Assembly (NCBI GenBank): GCA_002319075.1
Contig: NVQB01000001.1
Location: forward strand, 682,001-746,000
Direction: 5' to 3'
Length of the DNA stretch: 64,000 nt
From: Sphingobacteriaceae bacterium
GTDB lineage: Bacteria > Bacteroidota > Bacteroidia > B-17B0 > Aurantibacillaceae
The position numbers and the translations under genes are program-made. The notes beneath the pieces are model-generated. The model searched no databases, had not been told where the DNA came from, and saw only the letters and a list, made by a program, of their open reading frames with translations. Numbering within the stretch: the first letter of the stretch is position 1; the number at the start of each line of letters is the position of its first letter. Below are positions 27,029-35,734 of this stretch, one piece after another.

Positions 27029-28045
27029 ATGAAAAAATTTTCAATTAAAAAAGAACGCGTTCGCGAAATTTTTAAAGACTTTAACGACCTAAACGTTTTA
27101 ATTATTGGAGACGTGATGATTGACAGTTATTTGTGGGGTAAGGTAAGCAGGATTTCTCCGGAAGCACCAGTTCCTATTGTAGCGGTTGGTAAAAAAGAAA
27201 GAAGGTTAGGAGGAGCGGCCAATGTAGCTTTAAATATTCAAGCGCTTGGTGCTAATCCGATTCTTTGTTCAGTAATTGGAGTAGACTATGAAGGACAAAC
27301 TTTTATGGATCTTTTGAAAACTCAGAAATTGAGTCAGAAAGGAATTCTTAAAAGCCGCGACCGTGTTACCACGGTTAAAACGCGCGTAATGGGCAATAAT
27401 TCTCAACTTTTACGTGTAGATGAGGAAGAAGAAGGAGATATCACTACTTCTGAAACGCAACAATTGCTTACTCTCATTTCTTACATTTTAACGCACGATA
27501 AAATTGATGTCGTGATTTTCGAAGACTACAATAAAGGATTAATTACTCCTAGATTAATTTCTAAAGTAGTTGAGCTCACGAAAAGTAAAGGCATTCCAAC
27601 TTGTGTGGATCCTAAGAAAAGAAACTTCAATTCTTACAAAGGTGTGAGTTTATTCAAGCCCAATTTAAAAGAATTGCGTGAAGGCGTTAAGCTTGATATT
27701 AGCGGAGATAACGTTAACGAATTACAAAGAGCAGTAAGCAGTTTTCGCGTAAAACAAAAAGTGGAAACAGTTTTAGTTACTCTTGCTGAAAAAGGTGTAA
27801 TTACAAATTCAAGAAAAGTAAAAGAACATATTCCTGCACACATTCGCAGCATTGCAGATGTGAGCGGCGCCGGCGATACTGTAATCAGCGTGGCTTCTTT
27901 ATGCAGAGCTTTAGACTGTAATGATATTTTAACCGCGGCCATCTCTAATCTTTCCGGTGGGCTTGTTTGCGAGCAGATAGGAGTTGTTCCTATAGACAAG
28001 GAGCAATTACTGGAAGAATCGCTGAAACTCGAATTTGTCCGGTAA
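27029..28045 (+). CDS. PfkB-family sugar kinase, HldE N-domain/RfaE type (heptose 7-phosphate kinase)
   Basis: A 338-residue PfkB sugar kinase. The N-terminus VLIIGDVMIDSYLWGKVSRISPEAP (split here: LIIGDVMIDSYLWG, SRISPEAPVPIV) and GGAANVALNIQALG match the kinase domain of HldE, which phosphorylates D-beta-D-heptose 7-phosphate at C1 on the way to ADP-heptose for LPS inner core. The catalytic DVSGAGDTVI is intact near residue 280. The C-terminal nucleotidyltransferase domain of bifunctional HldE is absent, so the second step needs a separate enzyme elsewhere. It is followed by the GxxExxY insert. Confidence 0.85.
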   Translation: MKKFSIKKERVREIFKDFNDLNVLIIGDVMIDSYLWGKVSRISPEAPVPIVAVGKKERRLGGAANVALNIQALGANPILCSVIGVDYEGQTFMDLLKTQKLSQKGILKSRDRVTTVKTRVMGNNSQLLRVDEEEEGDITTSETQQLLTLISYILTHDKIDVVIFEDYNKGLITPRLISKVVELTKSKGIPTCVDPKKRNFNSYKGVSLFKPNLKELREGVKLDISGDNVNELQRAVSSFRVKQKVETVLVTLAEKGVITNSRKVKEHIPAHIRSIADVSGAGDTVISVASLCRALDCNDILTAAISNLSGGLVCEQIGVVPIDKEQLLEESLKLEFVR

Positions 28046-28060
28046 CGGTCAACCCGGAGG

Positions 28061-28085
28061 CACTGAGAAAATGAGGACACAGAGA
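28061..28085. repeat. Left flank of the GxxExxY insert
   Basis: The left flank holds CACTGAG (28061-28067) and ACACAGAGA (28077-28085). Each word has its reverse complement in the right flank (CTCAGTG 28522-28528, TCTCTGTGT 28546-28554). Both flanks also carry ACCCGG (28052-28057 and 28538-28543). Such CTCTGTG/CTCAGTG words commonly surround GxxExxY genes. Confidence 0.6.
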
Positions 28086-28097
28086 TTTATAATCTAA

Positions 28098-28499
28098 ATG
28101 AAGTACACCGAAATAGAATATAACACTCTGACCGAATTAGCTATCAGATCTGCTATTGAAGTTCATAAGGAACCAGGTGCCGGTTTATTGGAAACGGTAA
28201 ACGAACATTGCTTAATTAAAGTACTAAGAGAAGAAGGTTTGAAGGTCGAAAGTCAGCTTAAAATTCCAGTTGTATTTAGAAACCACATTCTCGATAAGCA
28301 TTTTATGCTCGCCATTTTAATGAGTGAAGTTTTAGTTCCGGAAATTAAATCCTTTGAAAAAATTCTTCCAATTCATGAAGCTCAACTTGTAACTTATTTA
28401 AAACTCCACGCAAAAAAACCCGGCCTTTTAATTAATTTTAATGAAGATCTATTGAAAAACGGTGGAAGCAGGCGGATAAATGGTGATCTAAATAACTAA
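28098..28499 (+). CDS. Degenerate GxxExxY-family protein
   Basis: A 133-residue protein of the GxxExxY family, a group with a PD-(D/E)XK nuclease-like fold and unknown cellular role. The opening MKYTEIEYNTLTELAIRSAIEVHKE and PGAGLLE are typical (only parts quoted), and the C-terminal LPIHEAQLVTYLKLH and GLLINFNE are intact. Two key positions are not: the name-giving motif reads G29-L-L-E32-T-V-N35, with Asn in place of Tyr, and the Asp expected in the ADLLV strand is Ala (FMLAILM). The E-x-K pair remains (PEIKSF). It has probably lost its normal activity. It sits between the heptose kinase and menG, with repeat words on both sides. Confidence 0.8.
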   Translation: MKYTEIEYNTLTELAIRSAIEVHKEPGAGLLETVNEHCLIKVLREEGLKVESQLKIPVVFRNHILDKHFMLAILMSEVLVPEIKSFEKILPIHEAQLVTYLKLHAKKPGLLINFNEDLLKNGGSRRINGDLNN

Positions 28500-28521
28500 A
28501 TAAAGTAATAAATCTATAAAA

Positions 28522-28554
28522 CTCAGTGAACTCTCTCACCCGGTGTCTCTGTGT
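28522..28554. repeat. Right flank of the GxxExxY insert
   Basis: The right flank holds CTCAGTG and, 17 bases on, TCTCTGTGT, which are reverse complements of words in the left flank. Because the words keep the same order on both sides, the two flanks do not form one simple hairpin. Confidence 0.6.
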
Positions 28555-28568
28555 TAAAAACATAACAT

Positions 28569-29297
28569 ATGCAACACGATAACGTTACCCCTTACAATAC
28601 CCAGGAAGAAAAAAAAGAACAAGTTGCGCAAATGTTCGATAACATTGCAAAACGTTATGATCTTTTAAATAGTATTCTCTCTTTGGGAATTCACAAAGGC
28701 TGGAGAAAAAAATGCGTCAACCTCCTAAAAGCAAAACAACCGAAAAAAATACTGGATGTTGCTACCGGCACGGGAGACTTCGCAATTGAGTGCGCTAAAT
28801 TAAAGCCTGAATCCATTATAGGCATTGACATCAGCGATGGCATGATGAAGTACGGCAGAGAAAAACTTAAACAACTAAAATTAGATTCTATTATCTCTTT
28901 AAAAAATGGCAATGCAGAAACAGTAGCTTTTCCTGATAATAGTTTCGACGCCATTGTAGTTGGTTTTGGCGTTCGTAATTTTCAAAATTTAAATACCGGG
29001 TTAAGCAATCTTTACCGCATGCTTAAACCAGGTGGACAGCTTATTGTACTTGAATTTTCTTATCCGAAAAACGTTTTGATTAAGAATTTTTATAATTTCT
29101 ATTTTTCTAAAGTGACACCCTTTATTGGAAGAATTTTTTCTAAAGATACCCGTGCATACACATACCTTACCGAAAGCGTAAAAGCGTTTCCGCACAATGA
29201 AAAGTTTACAGACATTCTAAAAACAATAGGGTATAAAAACACCTCTTTTAAATCTCTGAGCTTTGGCATTGCCGCTATTTATGCCGGAGAAAAATAG
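28569..29297 (+). CDS. menG: Demethylmenaquinone methyltransferase (MenG/UbiE)
   Basis: A 242-residue SAM methyltransferase that makes the last step of menaquinone synthesis, methylating demethylmenaquinone. The UbiE signatures are clear: YDLLNSILSLGIHKGWRKK, the SAM-binding LDVATGTGDFAIE, GIDISDGMMKYGREK, and FGVRNFQNLNTGL with YRMLKPGGQL. Length is typical. It is most likely menaquinone-specific here, as Bacteroidota lack ubiquinone. The GxxExxY insert lies just upstream, so its promoter region is within or after that insert. Confidence 0.94.
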   Translation: MQHDNVTPYNTQEEKKEQVAQMFDNIAKRYDLLNSILSLGIHKGWRKKCVNLLKAKQPKKILDVATGTGDFAIECAKLKPESIIGIDISDGMMKYGREKLKQLKLDSIISLKNGNAETVAFPDNSFDAIVVGFGVRNFQNLNTGLSNLYRMLKPGGQLIVLEFSYPKNVLIKNFYNFYFSKVTPFIGRIFSKDTRAYTYLTESVKAFPHNEKFTDILKTIGYKNTSFKSLSFGIAAIYAGEK

Positions 29298-29421
29298 CTA
29301 TCTGTTTATAAGTAAAACCAGTTTTTTTAGATCCTTTTAACGCTTTTATTCGTAAGTTTAATTACAGCAATTTAAACTTAAAAGCTGGTACTTTGTTATA
29401 CAGAGGATTTAACTTTTTTAT

Positions 29422-30201
29422 ATGAGTCAGTATTTATTTATTCCTTTAATTTCGTGGGCGGCAGTTGCCAGTATCATGCTTATTGTGTGGCTATGGGCGC
29501 TAAAAATTAAGAATAACGGGATAGTAGATATTTTCTGGGCGTTTAATTTTTTGGTGATTGCCATAATTACCTGGCTTCTTGCCGATGGATTTACAGGGCG
29601 TAAAACACTTGTTTGTGGCCTGGCTGCGTTATGGAGTTTACGGTTGGGCATTTATCTTTTGATTCGCGTTGGATCTCACCTCGATGTGGAAGAAGGGCGG
29701 TATAAAAAACTAAGGGAAGAGTGGAACTCGACAAAATTCTTTTTCTTTTTTCAAATGCAGGCTTTTTCAAACGTTATGCTGGCTATTCCCTTTTTTATTA
29801 TCGCTCTAAATCCGAACACAGAAATTTCTGCAGTCGAATATTTTGGCGCTTCACTTTGGTTTTTATGTATCCTTGGTGAAGGTATTTCTGACTGGCAACT
29901 GCAGTACTTTAAAAAACAGCCGGAAAATAAAGGGAAGGTTTGTCAATATGGACTTTGGAATTACTCCAGACACCCCAACTACTTTTTCCAATTTTCGATT
30001 TGGGTTTCTGTACTGATTTTTGCTCTTCCGAGTCATTATGGATGGCTTGCTATTATCTGTCCGCTTTCCATCGGTTATCTTATTTTTAAAGTAACCGGAA
30101 TTCCTATGACAGAAGAACAAGCTGTCAGGAGCAAAGGCGAAGCCTATAAGGAATATCAAAGAACAACGAGTGTGTTCGTTCCCTGGCTTAAGAAAAAATA
30201 A
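29422..30201 (+). CDS. DUF1295 integral membrane protein (steroid 5-alpha-reductase fold)
   Basis: A 259-residue membrane protein with about 6 or 7 helices. The DUF1295 signature is present: ILGEGISDWQLQYFK and GLWNYSRHPNYFFQFSIWV, with the RHPNY motif of the isoprenylcysteine methyltransferase and steroid reductase superfamily. Members methylate or reduce lipid substrates at the membrane. In this gene cluster a role in fatty-acid or lipid modification is inferred. It is the first gene of a tightly packed run ending with the CFA synthase at 35734. Confidence 0.88.
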   Translation: MSQYLFIPLISWAAVASIMLIVWLWALKIKNNGIVDIFWAFNFLVIAIITWLLADGFTGRKTLVCGLAALWSLRLGIYLLIRVGSHLDVEEGRYKKLREEWNSTKFFFFFQMQAFSNVMLAIPFFIIALNPNTEISAVEYFGASLWFLCILGEGISDWQLQYFKKQPENKGKVCQYGLWNYSRHPNYFFQFSIWVSVLIFALPSHYGWLAIICPLSIGYLIFKVTGIPMTEEQAVRSKGEAYKEYQRTTSVFVPWLKKK

Positions 30202-30231
30202 TTCTATCAATAAAAATCATTCATTTTCTTT

Positions 30232-31263
30232 ATGTGGTATAATTCACTGTTAGAACAAAATAAAATTCCAGATTCTCTTATTCGTATTGGCATTCGTAAA
30301 CTTTTAAAACAGCGCTTAAAAGACGAAAATAAAGGGAGTACCGAAGCCAACCAGCTTCATCTGATGAACCTGATAGCCGAATTAAAAAGCTCTCCTATAG
30401 CCATCAACACCCAGGAAGCAAATGAACAGCATTATGAAGTTCCAACAGAATTTTACCGCTATTGTCTTGGCAAACATTTAAAGTACAGTAGTGGCTACTG
30501 GAAAGATGGTGTAAGCGACATTGACACGTCTGAAAAAGATATGTTAGAGCTAACCTGCGCACGCGCCGAATTATCCAATGGTCAAACTGTGCTGGAACTT
30601 GGCTGCGGATGGGGATCTTTATCTCTGTTTATGTCCGCCAAATTTCCACAAAGTAATTTTACGGTTGTGTCAAATTCGCGTACACAGAAAATATATATTG
30701 ACGAGCAAGCCAAACAAAGAGGTATTAAAAATTTGTTGGTTATCACCAGTAATATTAATGACTTCAAACCTGAAGAAGGAAAATTTGATCGCGTGGTTTC
30801 TGTTGAAATGTTTGAACACATGAGGAACTATGAAAAACTTATGGCCCTTGTTGCCTCAGCGCTGAAACCAGAAGGGAAACTTTTTGTGCATATTTTCACT
30901 CACAAAGAGTATGCTTACAAGTTTGAAGTGATTGATGAGACTGACTGGATGAGTAAATATTTTTTCACTGGAGGAATTATGCCAAGCGATGATCTTCTTT
31001 TATACTTTAATGAAAAATTAAGTATTGAAAAACACTGGCACGTTAACGGAATGAACTATAGCAAGACTTCTGAAGCCTGGTTGCAAAATATGGACAAGCA
31101 TCGTGAACAGATTATGCCTTTGTTTGAAACTACTTATGGCAAAGATCAGGCGGTTAAATGGTGGGTTTACTGGCGACTTTTTTATATGGCCTGCGCCGAA
31201 CTTTGGGGTTTTAACAAAGGAGAAGAATGGATTGTAAGTCATTATTTATTTAATAAAAAATAA
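30232..31263 (+). CDS. SAM methyltransferase of the CFA/coclaurine N-methyltransferase-like family
   Basis: A 343-residue class I methyltransferase. N-terminal helical part at about 1-60, then EQHYEVPTEFYRYCLGKHLKYSSGYW, which is the CFA-family substrate-lid motif (parts quoted), and SAM-binding VLELGCGWGSLSLFMS. It resembles the coclaurine N-methyltransferase-like branch of the cyclopropane synthase superfamily more than CfaA itself. Residues for full cyclopropanation are not all evident to me, so it may methylate rather than cyclopropanate its lipid. A second, more CFA-like paralogue follows at 34496. Confidence 0.85.
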   Translation: MWYNSLLEQNKIPDSLIRIGIRKLLKQRLKDENKGSTEANQLHLMNLIAELKSSPIAINTQEANEQHYEVPTEFYRYCLGKHLKYSSGYWKDGVSDIDTSEKDMLELTCARAELSNGQTVLELGCGWGSLSLFMSAKFPQSNFTVVSNSRTQKIYIDEQAKQRGIKNLLVITSNINDFKPEEGKFDRVVSVEMFEHMRNYEKLMALVASALKPEGKLFVHIFTHKEYAYKFEVIDETDWMSKYFFTGGIMPSDDLLLYFNEKLSIEKHWHVNGMNYSKTSEAWLQNMDKHREQIMPLFETTYGKDQAVKWWVYWRLFYMACAELWGFNKGEEWIVSHYLFNKK

Positions 31264-31264
31264 T

Positions 31265-32398
31265 ATGTGGCGACTCATTATTGCTGTTATTCTTTTGCTT
31301 CTTTCGCTGTTGGTACTTTTTAAGGCGCCAACAAATTTTTTCTGGCTGGTGCAAGTTGCCGTTACCGAATTTCCCTGGATCTCTACTTTAACTTCACTTG
31401 TATTTTTTGTTTCTTGCCTTTATGCAGATAAATTTAAAATCGCACTGTTAACGCTATCAGGACTTGCAACTTTTATTTATTTTTTACCAGTTATTGAAGT
31501 TTACTTCAGAGGAAAACATCTTGAACACGATCTTTCAAAGAACTTTCCTTTTAATCAAAACATTAAACATCTCGATTCTCCCTTTTCGTTTACAAAAATG
31601 TTCAGCGGTATTGGTATCAAAGAAGTTCAACCAGAAATTTTCACGTACAAAAAATTACCTGAACGCGAGTTGCATCTTGACTTTTATAAAGCTGCACTCA
31701 GCGGAAAACGTCCTTGTATCATAGTTATTCATGGCGGCTCGTGGGCCGGCGGTGACAGCAAACAGCTTCCGGCATTGAATAGTTACTTGTCGAATGTCGG
31801 ATACCATGTTGCAGCCATCAACTATAGACTAGCGCCAACATATAAATCACCGGCGCCAGTAGAAGACACCAAAGAAGCTATGCAGTATCTCATTAGTCAT
31901 GCTGAAAATTTAAATATCGATACAACAAATTTTGTTCTATTGGGAAGATCCGCGGGTGCGCAAATTGCCCTGGTGGCTGCTTACACGTTCCACGATCCAA
32001 ATGTTAAAGGTGTTGTATCCTTATATGGTCCCGCCGACATGGTTTGGGGCGCTCGCATTAAATCAAATAAACTTGTTTTAAATACCGACAAAGTCTTTAC
32101 CGATTATCTGGGAGCACTGATTGATGTGTTGCCGGAAAAATATCATGAAGCCAGCTCATTCGACTTTGCTGAACAGAATTCTCCCCCTACTCTTTTGATT
32201 CACGGCCCAAATGATGCGCTGGTTTCTTATTATCACAGTGTTCGTTTAAACGAAAAATTAGAAAGTAAGCATGTGCCTCATTATTTCTTAAATCTTCCCT
32301 GGGCAACGCATGGTTGCGATTACAACATTTGCGGACCAAGCGGACAAATAAGCACATATAGTATAGAACGTTTTATAAATTCAGTCACGAATCAGTAA
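31265..32398 (+). CDS. Alpha/beta hydrolase with N-terminal membrane region
   Basis: A 377-residue protein. Three hydrophobic helices fill about 1-85 and are followed by an alpha/beta hydrolase of the HSL/carboxylesterase-like type. The oxyanion motif is VIHGGSWAGG, the nucleophile elbow is GRSAG, and Asp (GPNDALVSY) and His (WATHGCDY) complete the triad. A lipid ester or thioester substrate is plausible in this cluster. It starts 1 bp after the methyltransferase stop and its own stop overlaps the next start (TAATG). Confidence 0.87.
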   Translation: MWRLIIAVILLLLSLLVLFKAPTNFFWLVQVAVTEFPWISTLTSLVFFVSCLYADKFKIALLTLSGLATFIYFLPVIEVYFRGKHLEHDLSKNFPFNQNIKHLDSPFSFTKMFSGIGIKEVQPEIFTYKKLPERELHLDFYKAALSGKRPCIIVIHGGSWAGGDSKQLPALNSYLSNVGYHVAAINYRLAPTYKSPAPVEDTKEAMQYLISHAENLNIDTTNFVLLGRSAGAQIALVAAYTFHDPNVKGVVSLYGPADMVWGARIKSNKLVLNTDKVFTDYLGALIDVLPEKYHEASSFDFAEQNSPPTLLIHGPNDALVSYYHSVRLNEKLESKHVPHYFLNLPWATHGCDYNICGPSGQISTYSIERFINSVTNQ

Positions 32399-33642
32399 TG
32401 CAGAAATTAGCAATTATAGGTACCGGTATTGCCGGCATGGGATGTGGTCACTTTCTAAATAAGAAGTATGATTTGACCCTTTTTGAGCAGAACGATTATA
32501 TAGGCGGTCATACGAATACGGTTAGTGTAGATGAAGGTGAAAAACCTGTTTTTATGGATACGGGCTTCATGGTTTTTAATTTCGAAACTTATCCAAACCT
32601 TGTAAAATTATTTAAAGAGATTGGTGCTCCAATAAAAAAAACGGATATGTCTTTTAGTGTGCAATATAGGCCAAGCGGTTTGGAATATTGTGGATCAGGC
32701 TTGAATGGTTTATTTGCGCAGCGAAAAAATATTTTTAATATTCCATATATTAAAATGTTGATGGAAATTTCGCGTTTCAATAAAATAAGCCAGGAAATTC
32801 TGGAGGATCAAAATTATACAAACCATTCGCTGCGGCACTTCATTAAAGAATTTAAATTCAGCGAAGACATGCTTTGGAAGTACCTCGTTCCAATGAGTTC
32901 AGCCGTGTGGAGCACGCCCATGGATAAGATGCTTGATTTTCCTGCATTAACTCTGATTCGTTTTTTTAAAAACCATGGATTTTTAGGGTTAAACACACAG
33001 CATCAATGGTATACCCTTGAAAATGGAAGTGAATCTTATAAAAAAATCCTTATTGCGCCGTTTAAAGACAAAATAAGAATAAATAACGCCGTTGTAAGAG
33101 TCATCAGAGAAAATGGAAAAGCAACCGTTCATTTAAAAGATGGTAGTTACCATGAATTTGATAAGGTTATTTTTGCTTCGCATGCCGATCAAACTTTAAA
33201 ACTGCTTGACCATCCAACGCCCGACGAGAAAAGACTCTTAAGCGCTTTTAAATATCAAAAAAATATTGCAACCGTTCATACAGATGAATCAGTGATGCCA
33301 AAAACAAAAAAGACCTGGAGCAGCTGGAATTACAGGATAGAGAATATCAATGGAGAATTACTTCCTACAACCATTTATTGGATGAACAGTTTACAGGGTG
33401 TAAGTAAAAAGAAAAACTATTTTGTTTCTATAGGTGCATTTGCAAATAGCATCGCGAAAGAAAAGCTGGTGAAGGAAATAATATACGAGCACCCACTATT
33501 TGATGTTCCTGCTGTTAGTGCACAAAAAGAGCTTTCTTCTTTAAATGACACCGGTCCGTTGTATTTTTGTGGTAGCTATTTCAACTATGGCTTTCATGAA
33601 GACGCTTTTGCGAGCGCGGTTAAACTTTGCGAAAAATTATAA
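32398..33642 (+). CDS. FAD/NAD-dependent amine oxidase-like oxidoreductase (COG2907 type)
   Basis: A 414-residue flavoprotein. The dinucleotide-binding motif is at the N-terminus (AIIGTGIAGMGCG, GxGxxG), and the FAD fold runs to the C-terminal GTYFNYGFHEDAF-like segment (here GSYFNYGFHEDAFASA). In Proteobacteria, COG2907 is commonly encoded beside DUF1365 and a CFA synthase, exactly as here. It probably oxidises or desaturates a lipid or fatty-acyl chain. Its start overlaps the hydrolase stop (TAATG), and its stop overlaps the DUF1365 start in the same way. Confidence 0.88.
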   Translation: MQKLAIIGTGIAGMGCGHFLNKKYDLTLFEQNDYIGGHTNTVSVDEGEKPVFMDTGFMVFNFETYPNLVKLFKEIGAPIKKTDMSFSVQYRPSGLEYCGSGLNGLFAQRKNIFNIPYIKMLMEISRFNKISQEILEDQNYTNHSLRHFIKEFKFSEDMLWKYLVPMSSAVWSTPMDKMLDFPALTLIRFFKNHGFLGLNTQHQWYTLENGSESYKKILIAPFKDKIRINNAVVRVIRENGKATVHLKDGSYHEFDKVIFASHADQTLKLLDHPTPDEKRLLSAFKYQKNIATVHTDESVMPKTKKTWSSWNYRIENINGELLPTTIYWMNSLQGVSKKKNYFVSIGAFANSIAKEKLVKEIIYEHPLFDVPAVSAQKELSSLNDTGPLYFCGSYFNYGFHEDAFASAVKLCEKL

Positions 33643-34433
33643 TGAACAGCAGTTTATATAGAGCCACAGTAATGCATAACCGTATTAAACCGAAATCTCA
33701 CCGGTTTCATTATAATGTGTTTATGTTTTACATCGACCTGGATGAATTAGATGTCATTACAAAAAAATTCTGGCTCCTTAGCCGCAATAAATTCAATTTC
33801 TTTTCCTTTCGCGACAAAGAACATTTGCAATTACCTCTCGAAAAACCTGATCCTTCTAAAAACACTAAAGAACACATTATTGATTATTTGAAACAAAACG
33901 GCTTCAATTATGTTGATCAAAAGATAATGTTACTGACGAATCTGAACATTCTTGGTTATAATTTTAACCCGGTGTCTTTTTACTTTATACTCGACAGAAA
34001 TACTACCGCTGAATGCGCAATAGCTGAAGTGAGCAATACATTTCGTGAAATGAAACCTTATTATCTCGGTGAAGAAACAAAAACCGGAGACAGCTTTCAT
34101 CTTCATACAACGAAGTACTTTTATGTTTCTCCGTTTATAGATCACGATACGAATTTTGATTTTACTATCAGCGCTCCAAAAGATAAACTCAATATCCGTA
34201 TTGATGATTATAAAGACGGACACCGTTTTTTTATAAGTACGCTTACCGGAACTAAAAAACAATTAACCAATGCTAACCTTCTTTTGTACAGTTTGCGCTT
34301 TCCTTTTTTAACTCTCAGGATTATTGCACTGATTCATTGGCAGGCACTGCTGCTCTATCTTAAAAAATTACCTTATCATAAAAAATCCAAAAACGCAGAT
34401 CTTCAAAGAGGTGTTTTTCGTAAATATGAGTAA
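33642..34433 (+). CDS. DUF1365 domain protein
   Basis: A 264-residue protein. The start is ATG at 33642, overlapping the upstream stop as TAATG. The family motif MHNRIKPKSHRFHYNVFMF is present at the N-terminus, and LTNLNILGYNFNPVSFYF with EVSNTFREMKPYY follows (partly quoted). DUF1365 is a conserved partner of COG2907 and CFA synthase genes; its chemistry is not known. It lies 62 bp before the CFA synthase, which may also have its own promoter. Confidence 0.9.
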   Translation: MNSSLYRATVMHNRIKPKSHRFHYNVFMFYIDLDELDVITKKFWLLSRNKFNFFSFRDKEHLQLPLEKPDPSKNTKEHIIDYLKQNGFNYVDQKIMLLTNLNILGYNFNPVSFYFILDRNTTAECAIAEVSNTFREMKPYYLGEETKTGDSFHLHTTKYFYVSPFIDHDTNFDFTISAPKDKLNIRIDDYKDGHRFFISTLTGTKKQLTNANLLLYSLRFPFLTLRIIALIHWQALLLYLKKLPYHKKSKNADLQRGVFRKYE

Positions 34434-34453
34434 AAAACACCCCAAATGAATTT

Positions 34454-34484
34454 TTTGTTTAACATGGGGAAATAGCTAAATTCG
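34454..34484 (+). promoter_or_regulatory. Candidate promoter for the CFA synthase gene
   Basis: A TTTG box at 34454-34457 is 19 bases from TAAATTCG at 34477-34484, close to the Bacteroidota TTTG/TAnnTTTG spacing. The -7 box has one mismatch. The gene may thus be transcribed alone as well as from the upstream run. Confidence 0.5.
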
Positions 34485-34495
34485 TAACAATAAGA

Positions 34496-35734
34496 ATGTC
34501 AACAACTATAAGTATAAGTACTAAACAAGGGTTCTACGAAAGAATTCTTGTTAATTTATTTTCAAAAATGCAACTTGGAACTCTTACGATGAGGCTTCCA
34601 GGTGGGCAAGAATTAGCTTTCGGGAATGGAGATGGAAACATTCACGCTAACATAGATATTAAAGATCACAATTTTTTCAAGCGGTGTGTTCTTTATGGTG
34701 ACATAGGCTTTGGAGAAGCATATGTAGAAGGTGAATGGGAAACCTCAAATATTCAAACAGTTATTAGATGGTTTCTTTTGAATATAGACAATGCGCCTAG
34801 TATTTCCGGAAGCAAGACCCAAAGCACTATTATTAATGCTCTGAAATTTTTTAATAAAATTTATCACTCCAAAAGAATAAATACGGTTGGTGGCTCCAAA
34901 AAAAATATAGCAGCGCATTACGATTTAAATAACGCATTTTTCTCGCTTTTTCTTGATCCTACAATGACCTATTCTTCTGCTTACTTTAAGGAAGAAGGTA
35001 TGACGCTTGAAGAAGCCCAGTTAGCGAAGTACGATCGTTTATGCCAGGAGCTTCATCTAAAGCCCAGCGACCATGTTCTTGAAATAGGAAGTGGTTGGGG
35101 CGGTAATGCGATCTACATTGCTAAAACGTATGGGTGCAAAGTAACGAGTTTAACAATCTCAGAAGAACAATTTAAATTAGCCAACGAACGTATTCAAAAA
35201 GAAAATCTGGGTGACAGAGTTTCGGTAATTTTAAAAGATTACCGTTTGATGGAAGGGAAATTTGACAAGCTCGTTTCCATCGAAATGTTAGAAGCTGTTG
35301 GAGCTGAATTCTATAATCAGTATTTTAAAAAATGTAGCGATCTTTTGAAAAAAGACGGAATTTTTGCGATCCAGGTAATTACGTGTCCGGATACCCGTTT
35401 CGAGAATTTAAAAAACGGCGTGGACTGGATTCAGAAGCATATTTTTCCTGGTTCGCTCTTGCCTTCTGTGGCCGCGATCAACAAATCTATAAATGAAGTG
35501 TGCGACCTCACTTTGGTCGATCTAAAAGATATTGGTTTAGATTACGCTCACACTTTAAAGATCTGGCAGCAAGAATTTCAAAAAAATATTGAGGGCGTAA
35601 AAAAATTAGGCTTCGACGATTATTTTGTGCGCAAATGGAATTACTATTTTGCTTATTGCGAAGCCGCTTTTGCCATGCGTAACATTCATGTGATGCAACT
35701 GGTTTATACGCGTCCAAATAATACAGGACGCTAA
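34496..35734 (+). CDS. cfa: Cyclopropane-fatty-acyl-phospholipid synthase
   Basis: A 412-residue member of the CFA synthase family, which adds a methylene bridge from SAM to unsaturated acyl chains in phospholipids. The N-terminal domain is present (GTLTMRLPGGQELAFG), then the substrate lid AAHYDLNNAFFSLFLDPTMTYSSAYF (part quoted), SAM-binding VLEIGSGWGGNAIYIA, and FDKLVSIEMLEAVG. The C-terminal segment reads DIGLDYAHTLKIWQQEF, the usual CFA ending. Length is normal. With COG2907 and DUF1365 it forms a cluster known from Proteobacteria and linked there to modified fatty acids. Confidence 0.93.
   Translation: MSTTISISTKQGFYERILVNLFSKMQLGTLTMRLPGGQELAFGNGDGNIHANIDIKDHNFFKRCVLYGDIGFGEAYVEGEWETSNIQTVIRWFLLNIDNAPSISGSKTQSTIINALKFFNKIYHSKRINTVGGSKKNIAAHYDLNNAFFSLFLDPTMTYSSAYFKEEGMTLEEAQLAKYDRLCQELHLKPSDHVLEIGSGWGGNAIYIAKTYGCKVTSLTISEEQFKLANERIQKENLGDRVSVILKDYRLMEGKFDKLVSIEMLEAVGAEFYNQYFKKCSDLLKKDGIFAIQVITCPDTRFENLKNGVDWIQKHIFPGSLLPSVAAINKSINEVCDLTLVDLKDIGLDYAHTLKIWQQEFQKNIEGVKKLGFDDYFVRKWNYYFAYCEAAFAMRNIHVMQLVYTRPNNTGR

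Noticed and set aside
28061-28554. Insertion sequence around the GxxExxY gene
   Set aside because: There is no transposase, and the flanking words keep the same order on both sides, so they are not terminal inverted repeats of an IS.
29298-29421. tRNA or small RNA in the gap before the DUF1295 gene
   Set aside because: No cloverleaf pattern or conserved tRNA words are visible. No RNA gene was supportable anywhere in the window.
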